In this document: one piece after another, positions 8,783 through 16,036 of the stretch
How positions within the stretch are numbered: position 1 is the stretch's first letter
How the letters are laid out: the number at the start of each line of letters is the position of its first letter
NCBI RefSeq assembly: GCF_030816915.1
Contig: NZ_JAUSYN010000002.1
Span: forward strand, 1,215,501-1,279,500
Reading direction: 5' to 3'
From: Streptomyces sp. B3I8
Lineage (GTDB): Bacteria > Actinomycetota > Actinomycetes > Streptomycetales > Streptomycetaceae
Length of the DNA stretch: 64,000 bases
Notes under the pieces: generated by a model
The model's input: only the letters and a program-made list of their open reading frames with translations
Databases searched by the model: none
What the model was told of the DNA's origin: nothing
Translations under genes and position numbers: made by a program

Positions 8783-9688
8783 TCAGCGGCCGGCGGTGCC
8801 TCCGTCGGCGTTGGGACCGGCGTAGTCCTCGCCGTAGGCGCCCTTCGCGGGGCGGCGCCGGCGCATGGGCGGCTCCACGCCGTCGGCGAGGCGGCGGGCG
8901 GTGAGCAGGAACCCGGTGTGGCCGATCATGCGGTGGTCCGGACGGACGGCGAGGCCCTCGATGTGCCAGTTGCGGATCATCGTCTCCCAGGCGGTCGGCT
9001 CGTTGAAGCAGCCGATCTCGCGGATGGACTCCACGGTCCGGGCGAGCTGGGTGGTGGTGGCGACGTAGGCGCACAGGATGCCGCCGGGCACGAGCGCCTT
9101 GGAGACGGCCTCCAGGCACTCCCAGGGGGCGAGCATGTCGAGGATGACACGGTCGACCTCGGTGTCGGACAGATTGTCCTGGAGGTCGCCGACGGTGAGC
9201 TGCCAGGCGGGGTGCGGGCCGCCGAAGTAGCGCTCCACGTTGCCCTGGGCGATCTCGGCGAAGTCCGCGCGGCGCTCGTAGCTGTGCAGCATGCCCTGGT
9301 CGCCGATGGCGCGCAGCAGGAAGCTGCTGAGCGAGCCGGAGCCGACACCGGCCTCCACCACACGGGCGCCGGGGAAGATGTCGGCGAAGGCCAGGATCTG
9401 CCCCGCGTCCTTCGGGTAGACGACGGCGGCCCCGCGGGGCATGGACAGGACGTAGTCGGGGAGCAGGGGGCGCAGCGCGAGGTAGGCGACGTTCCCGGTG
9501 GTACGGACGACGCTCCCCTCGGGGGCGCCGATCAGTTCGTCGTGCGGGAAGGAACCCTTGTGGGTGTGGAAATTCTTCCCGGCTTCGAGCGTGAACGTGT
9601 AGTGGCGACCCTTGGGGTCGGTCAGCTGTACCTGGTCCCCGACTTTGAAGGGCCCGCGACGGCGGGCGGCACCGGTCGGTTCGGACAT
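8783..9688 (-). CDS. trmI: tRNA (adenine-58-N1)-methyltransferase TrmI
   Basis: A 301-residue SAM-dependent enzyme that makes m1A58 in the T-loop of tRNAs. The N-terminal small beta domain (FKVGDQVQLTDPKGRHYTF) and the FHTHKGSFPHDELIG region are typical of the TrmI/Trm61 family. VVEAGVGSGSLSSFLLRAIG (about 110-129) is the SAM-binding motif I, and DRVILDMLAPWECLEAV is the motif IV region. The basic, Gly-rich C-terminal tail from about residue 277 is variable. In many actinobacteria trmI lies near the proteasome genes, as here, though no functional link is established by the sequence. Confidence 0.93.
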   Translation of the reverse strand: MSEPTGAARRRGPFKVGDQVQLTDPKGRHYTFTLEAGKNFHTHKGSFPHDELIGAPEGSVVRTTGNVAYLALRPLLPDYVLSMPRGAAVVYPKDAGQILAFADIFPGARVVEAGVGSGSLSSFLLRAIGDQGMLHSYERRADFAEIAQGNVERYFGGPHPAWQLTVGDLQDNLSDTEVDRVILDMLAPWECLEAVSKALVPGGILCAYVATTTQLARTVESIREIGCFNEPTAWETMIRNWHIEGLAVRPDHRMIGHTGFLLTARRLADGVEPPMRRRRPAKGAYGEDYAGPNADGGTAGR

Positions 9689-9786
9689 GTGCCCAGCCTA
9701 GCCTCTGTCGGGGGCCGCCCGTGACGGGGCGGTCGTCGGACGGGGGATGCGGTCGGGTCGGCCGCCGCCGTCGGACGGGGGCGTGG

Positions 9787-11259
9787 TCAGGCGGGGCGGG
9801 CCATCGCCCTGACGAAGGCGCGTTCCACGTCGGCCGCCGACAGGACACCGTAGATCTCGCCGGTGTCCTCCACGACGAGGTATTCCGTGGCGGGGGTGGC
9901 GCGCAGGACGTCGAGGAGTTGCTCGCCGGAGAGCTCCGCGGAGACCCGCATGCCCTCGGTGAGGTCCTGGGCGAGCCCGCCGACCGCGACCCAGGGGCGG
10001 CGGTGCTCGGGCACGCCGACGATGGCGGCCTCGCGGACCAGGGAGAGCGGCTCGCCCTGGGGGTCGACGACGACCAGGGCGCGGGCGCCGACCTCGTTGG
10101 CGCGGCGCAGCGCCTCGGAGAGGGGGGTCCCGGTCTCGACGGGGACGGCACGCCGGGTGAGGGCACGGGCGCGCAGTTCGGGCAGGTGTTCGCGCAGCCG
10201 GGCCATGCGCAGGCTGTTGCCGGCGCCGGTCCAGATGATGGCGGCGAGGATGGCCGCGAGCAGCGCGTCGGTGACCGTGTCCATGCCGCTGATGTCCTCG
10301 GGGTCGCCGCCCAGAGCGCCGGTCTGGGTGAGCAGCGGCAGCCCGATCAGGACGGCGATGGCCAGCGCGCGGCCGACCCAGGCGGCGGCGACGGTGCCGC
10401 TCATGGGGGTGCCGGTGATCTTCCAGACGACGGCGCGGAGCATGCGGCCGCCGTCGAGCGGGAGGCCGGGCAGCAGGTTGAAGGCGGCGACGATCAGGTT
10501 GGAGATCATCAGCCCGGCGAGCAGGACGCCGGGGACCGTGCCGGGTTCGACGGGGCCCATGGCGAGGTAGAAGGCGCCGGCCAGGACCAGGGAGAGCAGG
10601 GGGCCGACGAAGGCGAGGACGAACTCCCGGCCGGGTGTCTCGGCCTCCTTCTCGATCTCGGAGACGCCACCGAAGAACTGGAGCTGGATGCGGCGGACCG
10701 GGAGCTTGAAGCGCAGCGCGGCCACGGTGTGCGCGAGTTCGTGGACGAGGACGGAGGCGTAGAAGGCGACCGCGAAGAAGAGGGAGACCAGGTAACGGGC
10801 GGCGCCGAGTTCGGGCAGGACGCGGTCGAGCTGCCCGCCGAAGACCCAGGTGATCAGGGCGGCGACGAGGAACCAGCTCGGGGCGACGTAGACGGGTACG
10901 CCGAAGGGGCGGCCCATGAGGATTCCGCCCCCGGGGTCCTTGGGCCGACGGGTCCGCCGCGGCCCCCCGGCACCCGCACCCGCACCCGGTTCTGTGCCTG
11001 TACCTGTGCCCGCGCCCGTGGTGGCCGGGGTGTGCGCGTCCTCGTCGGGGGTCCGATTCCCGGGGGCCGGTCCGGAACCGCCGGCGTCCGGGGTCGTCCC
11101 GGTACGGGACGGATCGGTACGGGGCCCGTCAGGGCGGGACGGATCGCTGTGCGACGGGTCGGTGTGGGACGGGTCGGTGCGGGGTGGCTGCCCCTCGTGG
11201 CGATCGGTCGCCCGGTCGTTGCCGGAGCGCGGCTGCCCGCTCCCGCCGCTCTCGTCCAC
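9787..11259 (-). CDS. Site-2 (M50) intramembrane metalloprotease with CBS domains
   Basis: A 490-residue membrane protease. Residues 1-110 are disordered and contain DPSHTDPSHSDPSRPDGPRT-like Pro/Asp/Ser repeats and a Gly/Thr/Ala run. The membrane domain follows, with HELAH (173-177) for zinc and NLLPGLPLDGGR (261-272) supplying the third ligand. Two CBS-like repeats occupy about 370-488 and may sense nucleotides. GTG at 11259 follows AAGGGGACACC. A shorter start at residue 115 (MGRPFGVPVYVAPSWF) would remove the disordered tail. It diverges from a RecB-like nuclease. Likely substrates are membrane anti-sigma or division proteins, unknown here. Confidence 0.92.
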   Translation of the reverse strand: MDESGGSGQPRSGNDRATDRHEGQPPRTDPSHTDPSHSDPSRPDGPRTDPSRTGTTPDAGGSGPAPGNRTPDEDAHTPATTGAGTGTGTEPGAGAGAGGPRRTRRPKDPGGGILMGRPFGVPVYVAPSWFLVAALITWVFGGQLDRVLPELGAARYLVSLFFAVAFYASVLVHELAHTVAALRFKLPVRRIQLQFFGGVSEIEKEAETPGREFVLAFVGPLLSLVLAGAFYLAMGPVEPGTVPGVLLAGLMISNLIVAAFNLLPGLPLDGGRMLRAVVWKITGTPMSGTVAAAWVGRALAIAVLIGLPLLTQTGALGGDPEDISGMDTVTDALLAAILAAIIWTGAGNSLRMARLREHLPELRARALTRRAVPVETGTPLSEALRRANEVGARALVVVDPQGEPLSLVREAAIVGVPEHRRPWVAVGGLAQDLTEGMRVSAELSGEQLLDVLRATPATEYLVVEDTGEIYGVLSAADVERAFVRAMARPA

Positions 11260-11410
11260 GGTGTCCCCTTGATCGAACTGCTCGAAGCGTCTCCCGGCCC
11301 CGGTGGCGACCGGGCGGAAGGGTCCGGAGTCGATGGTATGCGGACGTCACGCGGTGTTCCGCCCCGGCACCCCCTCAGCTTGTCAGTGGTGGGCCGTATG
11401 GTCTGTGGGC

Positions 11411-12457
11411 ATGGAGACCAGCACGGAGGGCGGCGCGGCGACGCCGACCGACACGGAACCCGCGACGACGACGGCCGAGGTGGCCGAGGTGGAGGAGTCC
11501 GCCCGGCCGGCGGCCGGCACGACCGCACCCGCCCCCACGACGGCTGTCGCCATACCGGCGCAGGCCCCCGCTCCGGCCGCCCGGCGGCGGGCGCCCGCGC
11601 GGCCCGCGTCGCTGTCGCCGTCCCGGGCCGGTGACTTCATGCAGTGCCCACTGCTGTACCGCTTCCGGGTGATCGACCGACTGCCGGAGAAGCCGAGTCC
11701 CGCGGCGACCCGCGGCACCCTGGTGCACGCCGTGCTCGAGCGGCTGTTCGACGCCCCGGCCGCCGAGCGCACCGCCCCGCGCGCCCGCTCCCTCGTCCCC
11801 GGCCAGTGGGACCGGCTGCGGAAGAACCGCCCGGAACTCGCCGAGCTGTTCGCCGACGACGCGGACGGCACCCGGCTGGCGGGCTGGCTGGCGGAGGCCG
11901 AGCAGCTCGTCGAGCGCTGGTTCGCCCTGGAGGACCCCACGCGGCTGGAGCCCGTCGAGCGGGAGATGTTCGTCGAGACCAAGCTGGAGTCGGGGCTCAC
12001 CCTGCGCGGCATCATCGACCGGGTGGACGTGGCCCCGACCGGCGAGGTCCGCATCGTCGACTACAAGACCGGCAAGGCTCCCCGGCCGGAGTACGCCGAG
12101 GGCGCCCTGTTCCAGATGAAGTTCTACGCCCTGGTGATCTGGCGGCTGAAGAAGGTCGTCCCGCGCCGGCTCCAGCTCGTCTACCTGGGCAGCGGGGACG
12201 TGGTGACGTACGACCCGGTGGTCGAGGACCTGAAGCAGGTGGAGCGGAAACTGCTGGCGCTGTGGGAGGCGATCAGGACCGCCACGGAGACGGGCGACTG
12301 GCGGCCGCGGCCGACCAAGCTCTGCGGCTGGTGCGACCACCAGGAGTTCTGTCCCGAGTTCGGCGGCACTCCCCCGCCTTACCCGCTGCCCCTCGCGCTG
12401 CCCTTCGGGGCGCCCGGTTCCGACGACGGCGCGCAGGGCAGAATGGGGCCGCAATAG
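11411..12457 (+). CDS. RecB-family PD-(D/E)XK nuclease with Fe-S cysteine pattern
   Basis: A 348-residue stand-alone exonuclease domain. After an Ala/Thr/Pro-rich N-terminus (1-65) comes SLSPSRAGDFMQCPLLYRFR with Cys79. The nuclease core includes RGTLVHAVLE, GIIDRVDVAPTGEVRIVDYKT (catalytic Asp and DYK) and QMKFYALVIW. The end carries CGWCDHQEFC (Cys305, 308, 314). One early plus three late cysteines is the AddB/Cas4-type pattern that holds a [4Fe-4S] cluster. No AddA or RecB helicase is adjacent. ATG at 11411 lacks a strong binding site, so the start could be slightly off. The gene is separated by 19 bp from a response-regulator gene. Confidence 0.88.
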   Translation: METSTEGGAATPTDTEPATTTAEVAEVEESARPAAGTTAPAPTTAVAIPAQAPAPAARRRAPARPASLSPSRAGDFMQCPLLYRFRVIDRLPEKPSPAATRGTLVHAVLERLFDAPAAERTAPRARSLVPGQWDRLRKNRPELAELFADDADGTRLAGWLAEAEQLVERWFALEDPTRLEPVEREMFVETKLESGLTLRGIIDRVDVAPTGEVRIVDYKTGKAPRPEYAEGALFQMKFYALVIWRLKKVVPRRLQLVYLGSGDVVTYDPVVEDLKQVERKLLALWEAIRTATETGDWRPRPTKLCGWCDHQEFCPEFGGTPPPYPLPLALPFGAPGSDDGAQGRMGPQ

Positions 12458-12476
12458 CCTATCGAGGGAGTTCCAC

Positions 12477-13148
12477 GTGGCCGTCCGTGTCCTACTGGTC
12501 GACGACCAGCCGCTGTTGCGCACCGGGTTCCGGATGATTCTGGAAGCCGAGCAGGACATCGCGGTCGTCGGTGAGGCCGGGGACGGCCTCCAGGCGCTCG
12601 ACCAGGTGCGGGCGCTCCAGCCCGACGTGGTGCTGATGGACATTCGCATGCCGCGGATGGACGGGGTGGAGGCGACCCGTCAGATCACCGGGCCCGGCCG
12701 GGACGGACCGGCCAAGGTGCTGGTACTGACCACCTTCGACCTCGACGAGTACGTGGTGGAGGCGCTGCGCGCCGGAGCCAGCGGCTTCCTGCTCAAGGAC
12801 GCCCCGGCCAACGAACTGGTGCAGGCGATCCGGGTGGTCGCGGCCGGGGAGGCGATGCTGGCGCCGAGCATCACCCGCCGGCTGCTGGACAAGTACGCCA
12901 CGCACCTGCCGTCGGGGGACGAGCCGGTGCCGGACACCCTGCACACGCTGACGGACCGTGAGGTCGAGGTGCTGAAGCTGGTGGCGCGCGGGCTGTCGAA
13001 CGCGGAGATCGCCGCGGACCTGTTCGTCAGCGAGACGACGGTCAAGACGCACGTCGGGCACGTGCTGACCAAGCTGGGGCTGCGCGACCGGGTGCAGGCC
13101 GCGGTGTACGCGTACGAGAGCGGCCTGGTGCGGCCGGGCGCGCAGTAA
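12477..13148 (+). CDS. NarL/LuxR-type response regulator (orphan)
   Basis: A 223-residue two-component regulator. The receiver domain (1-120) has acidic DD9-10, phospho-acceptor Asp55 in VVLMDIRMPRMDG, Thr in VLVLTTFDLDEYV and Lys in FLLKDAP. The C-terminal LuxR domain has LTDREVEVLKLVARGLSNAE and LFVSETTVKTHVGHVLTKLG. GTG at 12477 follows GAGGGAG. No histidine kinase lies on either side. The upstream neighbour is the RecB-like nuclease on the same strand, 19 bp away, so the two may be co-transcribed. The partner kinase must lie elsewhere. Confidence 0.92.
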   Translation: MAVRVLLVDDQPLLRTGFRMILEAEQDIAVVGEAGDGLQALDQVRALQPDVVLMDIRMPRMDGVEATRQITGPGRDGPAKVLVLTTFDLDEYVVEALRAGASGFLLKDAPANELVQAIRVVAAGEAMLAPSITRRLLDKYATHLPSGDEPVPDTLHTLTDREVEVLKLVARGLSNAEIAADLFVSETTVKTHVGHVLTKLGLRDRVQAAVYAYESGLVRPGAQ

Positions 13149-13192
13149 CGGCGCCGCCTCCCCACAGGGACCCAAGGGCCGCGGCACACGCG

Positions 13193-13225
13193 AAGGGCGC
13201 CCCTCCCGAGTGGAGGGGCGCCCTT
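13193..13225. terminator. Bidirectional terminator between response regulator and SBP gene
   Basis: AAGGGCGCCCCTCC (13193-13206) and GGAGGGGCGCCCTT (13212-13225) are perfect 14-bp arms around a 5-nt loop, flanked by A and T. The hairpin sits between converging genes. Confidence 0.85.
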
Positions 13226-13253
13226 TCACGCGTGTCCGGCGGGGCCGGTCAGG

Positions 13254-14864
13254 TCATTCGCTCACGCCTCGGCCCAGCTCCCAGAGCTGGAGCGTCGAGG
13301 AGGAGTTGATGGCCCATTCGGAGCCCGTGATGTCGTCGCGGGCGGCGATGTACTGCTTGCCCTGCCACAGCGGCAGCAGCGGCACGTCCTCGGCGATACG
13401 GTCCTGGATCGCGGTGAGGTTCTTGGCCGCACTGAGCCGGTCGGCCTCACGCCGCGACTGCGGGAGCAGCTGGTTGCGGATCTCGTTGTTCACGTAGGGC
13501 GAGTTGAGGGTGTTGTCCTTGTCCAGGAACGGCGACAGGTAGTTGTCCGCGTCCGGGAAGTCGGGGAACCAGCCCATGCCGTACACGTCGAACTTGCCGG
13601 CCTGCTCGTCCTTCTTGTAGTCCTTGTCCCACGACTGGCCCTCGATGGACACGTCGAACAGGCCACTGGCGTTGAGCTGCTTCTGCAGGACCTCGAATTC
13701 CTTCTTGGTCGCCGCACCGTAGTGGTCGGTCGTGTAGTGCATCGTCAGCTTGACCGGGGTGGTGATGCCGGCCTTGCTCATCAGCGTCTTGGCCTTGCTG
13801 ACGCTGGGGTCGCCGTACTTGTTGAGGAACGCGTTGTTGTGGCCGGTGACGGTGGCCGCGACCATCGAGTACAGCGGCTCGGCCTGGCTGCCGTAGACCT
13901 CGGAGACGAGCTGGCCGCGGTTGATGATCTGTGCCATCGCCTCCCGCACGGCCTTGTTCTTGACCGAGTCGGCCTCGGTGTTGAAGCCGAGGTAGCGCAC
14001 CTCGAGACCGGGCATCTCGACGAGGTCGATGTCGCCGTTGGTCTTGGCGGACAGCTTGTCGATCTGCTGCGGCGTCATGGCACGGGTCATGACGTCGATG
14101 TCACCCTTGGACAGCGCGTCGCCCATGGTGTCCGCGGAGGCGAAGGACCTGAGTTCGACCTTGTCGTTCTTCACCTTGAGCAGCCCCTCATAGTTGGGGT
14201 TCCTGGTGAAGACGGCGTTGACCATCGAGTTGTTCTTGACCTCGGCCTTCAGCGTGTACGGGCCGGAGGCGTCGATCGAGAAGCCCTCGCGCAGCTTGTC
14301 CTTCTCGTAGTGCTTGGGGTTGAGGATGCCCGCGACCGGAGTGGACAGCTTGAAGGGGAAGGTGGCGTCGGCCGTCTTGAGGTGGAAGATCACCTGACGG
14401 TCGCCCTTGGTCTCGATGGTGTCGATCGTGGACAGCAGCGCGAAGACGCCCTCGGGGTCCTTGATCGTCAGCGCTCGCTCCATGGAGAACTTGACGTCGT
14501 CGGCGGTGATCGGGGTGCCGTCGGAGAACTTGAGGTCCTTGCGCAGCGTGCAGGCGTACCGCTCGTTCCCGGAGTCGGTGAAACCGCAGCTCTGGGCGGC
14601 GTCGGGCTGCGGAGCGCCGTCGCCCTTGGGGTAGGCCATCAGGGTCTGCACGGTCTGCCGCAGGACGTTCCACGTGCCCACGTCGTACGCGTACGCCGGG
14701 TCCAGGGGTGCCGGGCGCGTCTTCGCGTCCTCGGTGAACGTGTCCGTGGTGCCGACGACGATCGCGTCACCGCTGCTGCTCCCACTGTCGGAACCACCGC
14801 AGGCGGCGAGCACAGGAGCGAGCAGGCCGACGACGGCCGGCAGCACCAAAGTCTTGCGGTTCAT
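13254..14864 (-). CDS. ABC transporter substrate-binding lipoprotein, family 5 (oligopeptide type)
   Basis: A 536-residue extracytoplasmic binding protein. It begins MNRKTLVLPAVVGLLAP with lipobox LAAC (Cys about 21), so it is lipid-anchored outside the membrane. The body has family-5 landmarks: LRKDLKFSDGTPITADDVKF, IDASGPYTLK and FNTEADSVKNKAVREAMAQI. It probably binds peptides or other bulky ligands. No permease or ATPase genes are adjacent, which is unusual, so the rest of the transporter must be encoded elsewhere or the protein acts as a sensor. TGGAGA precedes the ATG at 14864. Confidence 0.92.
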   Translation of the reverse strand: MNRKTLVLPAVVGLLAPVLAACGGSDSGSSSGDAIVVGTTDTFTEDAKTRPAPLDPAYAYDVGTWNVLRQTVQTLMAYPKGDGAPQPDAAQSCGFTDSGNERYACTLRKDLKFSDGTPITADDVKFSMERALTIKDPEGVFALLSTIDTIETKGDRQVIFHLKTADATFPFKLSTPVAGILNPKHYEKDKLREGFSIDASGPYTLKAEVKNNSMVNAVFTRNPNYEGLLKVKNDKVELRSFASADTMGDALSKGDIDVMTRAMTPQQIDKLSAKTNGDIDLVEMPGLEVRYLGFNTEADSVKNKAVREAMAQIINRGQLVSEVYGSQAEPLYSMVAATVTGHNNAFLNKYGDPSVSKAKTLMSKAGITTPVKLTMHYTTDHYGAATKKEFEVLQKQLNASGLFDVSIEGQSWDKDYKKDEQAGKFDVYGMGWFPDFPDADNYLSPFLDKDNTLNSPYVNNEIRNQLLPQSRREADRLSAAKNLTAIQDRIAEDVPLLPLWQGKQYIAARDDITGSEWAINSSSTLQLWELGRGVSE

Positions 14865-15207
14865 GCTCGAGATTCTCCAGAGCGGTCGAGTCCGTGTACC
14901 CGGCATGCAGGGGTGTCGCGGCGGATCACGGGGGTAGTGACGGTGTTTACCGCGATGAGATTAGTAGGCGCCGCGAGAAGGGCCCGCAGCCACCGGAGCC
15001 GAGACCCCATCACGGAGCGAAACCGGGTGTGGACACACCGAAAACCCGACAGGGGGAGGATTCGCACAGCGTTCCATCAAACGGGACACAAGGGCGCGCC
15101 CCGACGCACCGAAATGGGGTCGGCAGCACACGCGGGGTTCGCTGTCGACCCCCGCACGCGTGGCGAACGTCACATCCCGGGTCGTGCGGGCAGGGACCGG
15201 AATCCGG
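14865..15207. other. 343-bp intergenic region with a weak hairpin
   Basis: It lies between the start of the binding-protein gene and the end of the HAD gene, both on the minus strand, so it should hold the binding-protein promoter and the HAD terminator. GGGGTCGGCAG (15116-15126) pairs with CTGTCGACCCC (15142-15152) with one mismatch and is a plausible terminator. I see no small gene and no clear promoter. Confidence 0.4.
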
Positions 15208-15906
15208 TCATCCGGTCCTCATCAGGCCCCGCAGGAACGGCAGATCGACCTTCTCCAGGGAGGAGACGACGGTGCGCCCCGGCGCGGGTGTGATGGGCGC
15301 GACGGAGGGGACGGCGACGACCCGGCAGCCGGCCGCCTCGGCTGCCGCCACACCGGTCGCGGTGTCCTCGACGACGGCACACCGCTCGGGCCGGACGCCG
15401 AGCTTGGAGGTGGCCAGCAGATAGGGGTCGGGGAACGGCTTGGTGCGCTCGACCTCGTCGCCGGCCACGGTCAGGGCGAAGTACTGCGGTCCGACGGCGG
15501 CCAGGACGCGGTCGATGATGCGCCGGTGGGAGGCGGAGACCAGGGCCGTGGGGATGTCGTGCGCGGCCAGTTCGGCGAGCAGCCGAGCGGCGCCGGGCAT
15601 CATCGGCAGGGCGTGGTCGATGCGGTCCTCGAAGCCGTCGTTGAGCAGCACGGTGAGTTCGGCGAGGGTGATGTCGGCGCCGGTGGCCTCGATGAGGAAA
15701 CCCGCGCTGCGGGTCATGGGGCCGCCGACCACGACCTCGCGCCAGGAGTCCTTCAAGGTGTGGCCCAGGCCGGCGAAGACGTCTCTCTCGACGTCCCACC
15801 AGAAGCCTTCGGTGTCCACCAGGGTGCCGTCCATGTCGAGGAGCACCGCCTGCAGGGTCGAGCCCTCCGCCGAGTGGGTTCCGAGCGCGGGGACGGTTGT
15901 CGTCAT
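15208..15906 (-). CDS. HAD-superfamily phosphatase (beta-phosphoglucomutase/CbbY-like)
   Basis: A 232-residue hydrolase. Motif I LLDMDGTLVDT places the nucleophile at Asp24 and the acid/base at Asp26. A helical cap domain (about 35-100) follows, then motif II LVSASHRR, motif III Lys in ERTKPFPDPYL and motif IV VVEDTATGVAAAEAAG. This subfamily dephosphorylates or isomerises small sugar phosphates. The substrate cannot be read. AAGGAGG precedes the ATG at 15906. The gene lies about 130 bp downstream of metH behind a hairpin, so independent transcription is likely. Confidence 0.9.
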   Translation of the reverse strand: MTTTVPALGTHSAEGSTLQAVLLDMDGTLVDTEGFWWDVERDVFAGLGHTLKDSWREVVVGGPMTRSAGFLIEATGADITLAELTVLLNDGFEDRIDHALPMMPGAARLLAELAAHDIPTALVSASHRRIIDRVLAAVGPQYFALTVAGDEVERTKPFPDPYLLATSKLGVRPERCAVVEDTATGVAAAEAAGCRVVAVPSVAPITPAPGRTVVSSLEKVDLPFLRGLMRTG

Positions 15907-15931
15907 CCGGCGCACCTCCTTGAGGGGACGA

Positions 15932-15964
15932 GCAGGCCGGTCCCCCAAGGGGGAACCGGCCTGC
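15932..15964 (-). terminator. Hairpin after metH
   Basis: GCAGGCCGGTCCCCC (15932-15946) pairs with 15949-15964 with a one-base bulge. The hairpin sits between the metH stop and the HAD gene start on the minus strand. The apparent loop is very short, so the inner pairs would open. Confidence 0.6.
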
Positions 15965-16036
15965 GGTGGACCGACCAGTGTACGTCGTGGCCGTCCGGAG
16001 TGCGTCTTGGAGCGTGTGACGACGGTGCGCGGTGCG

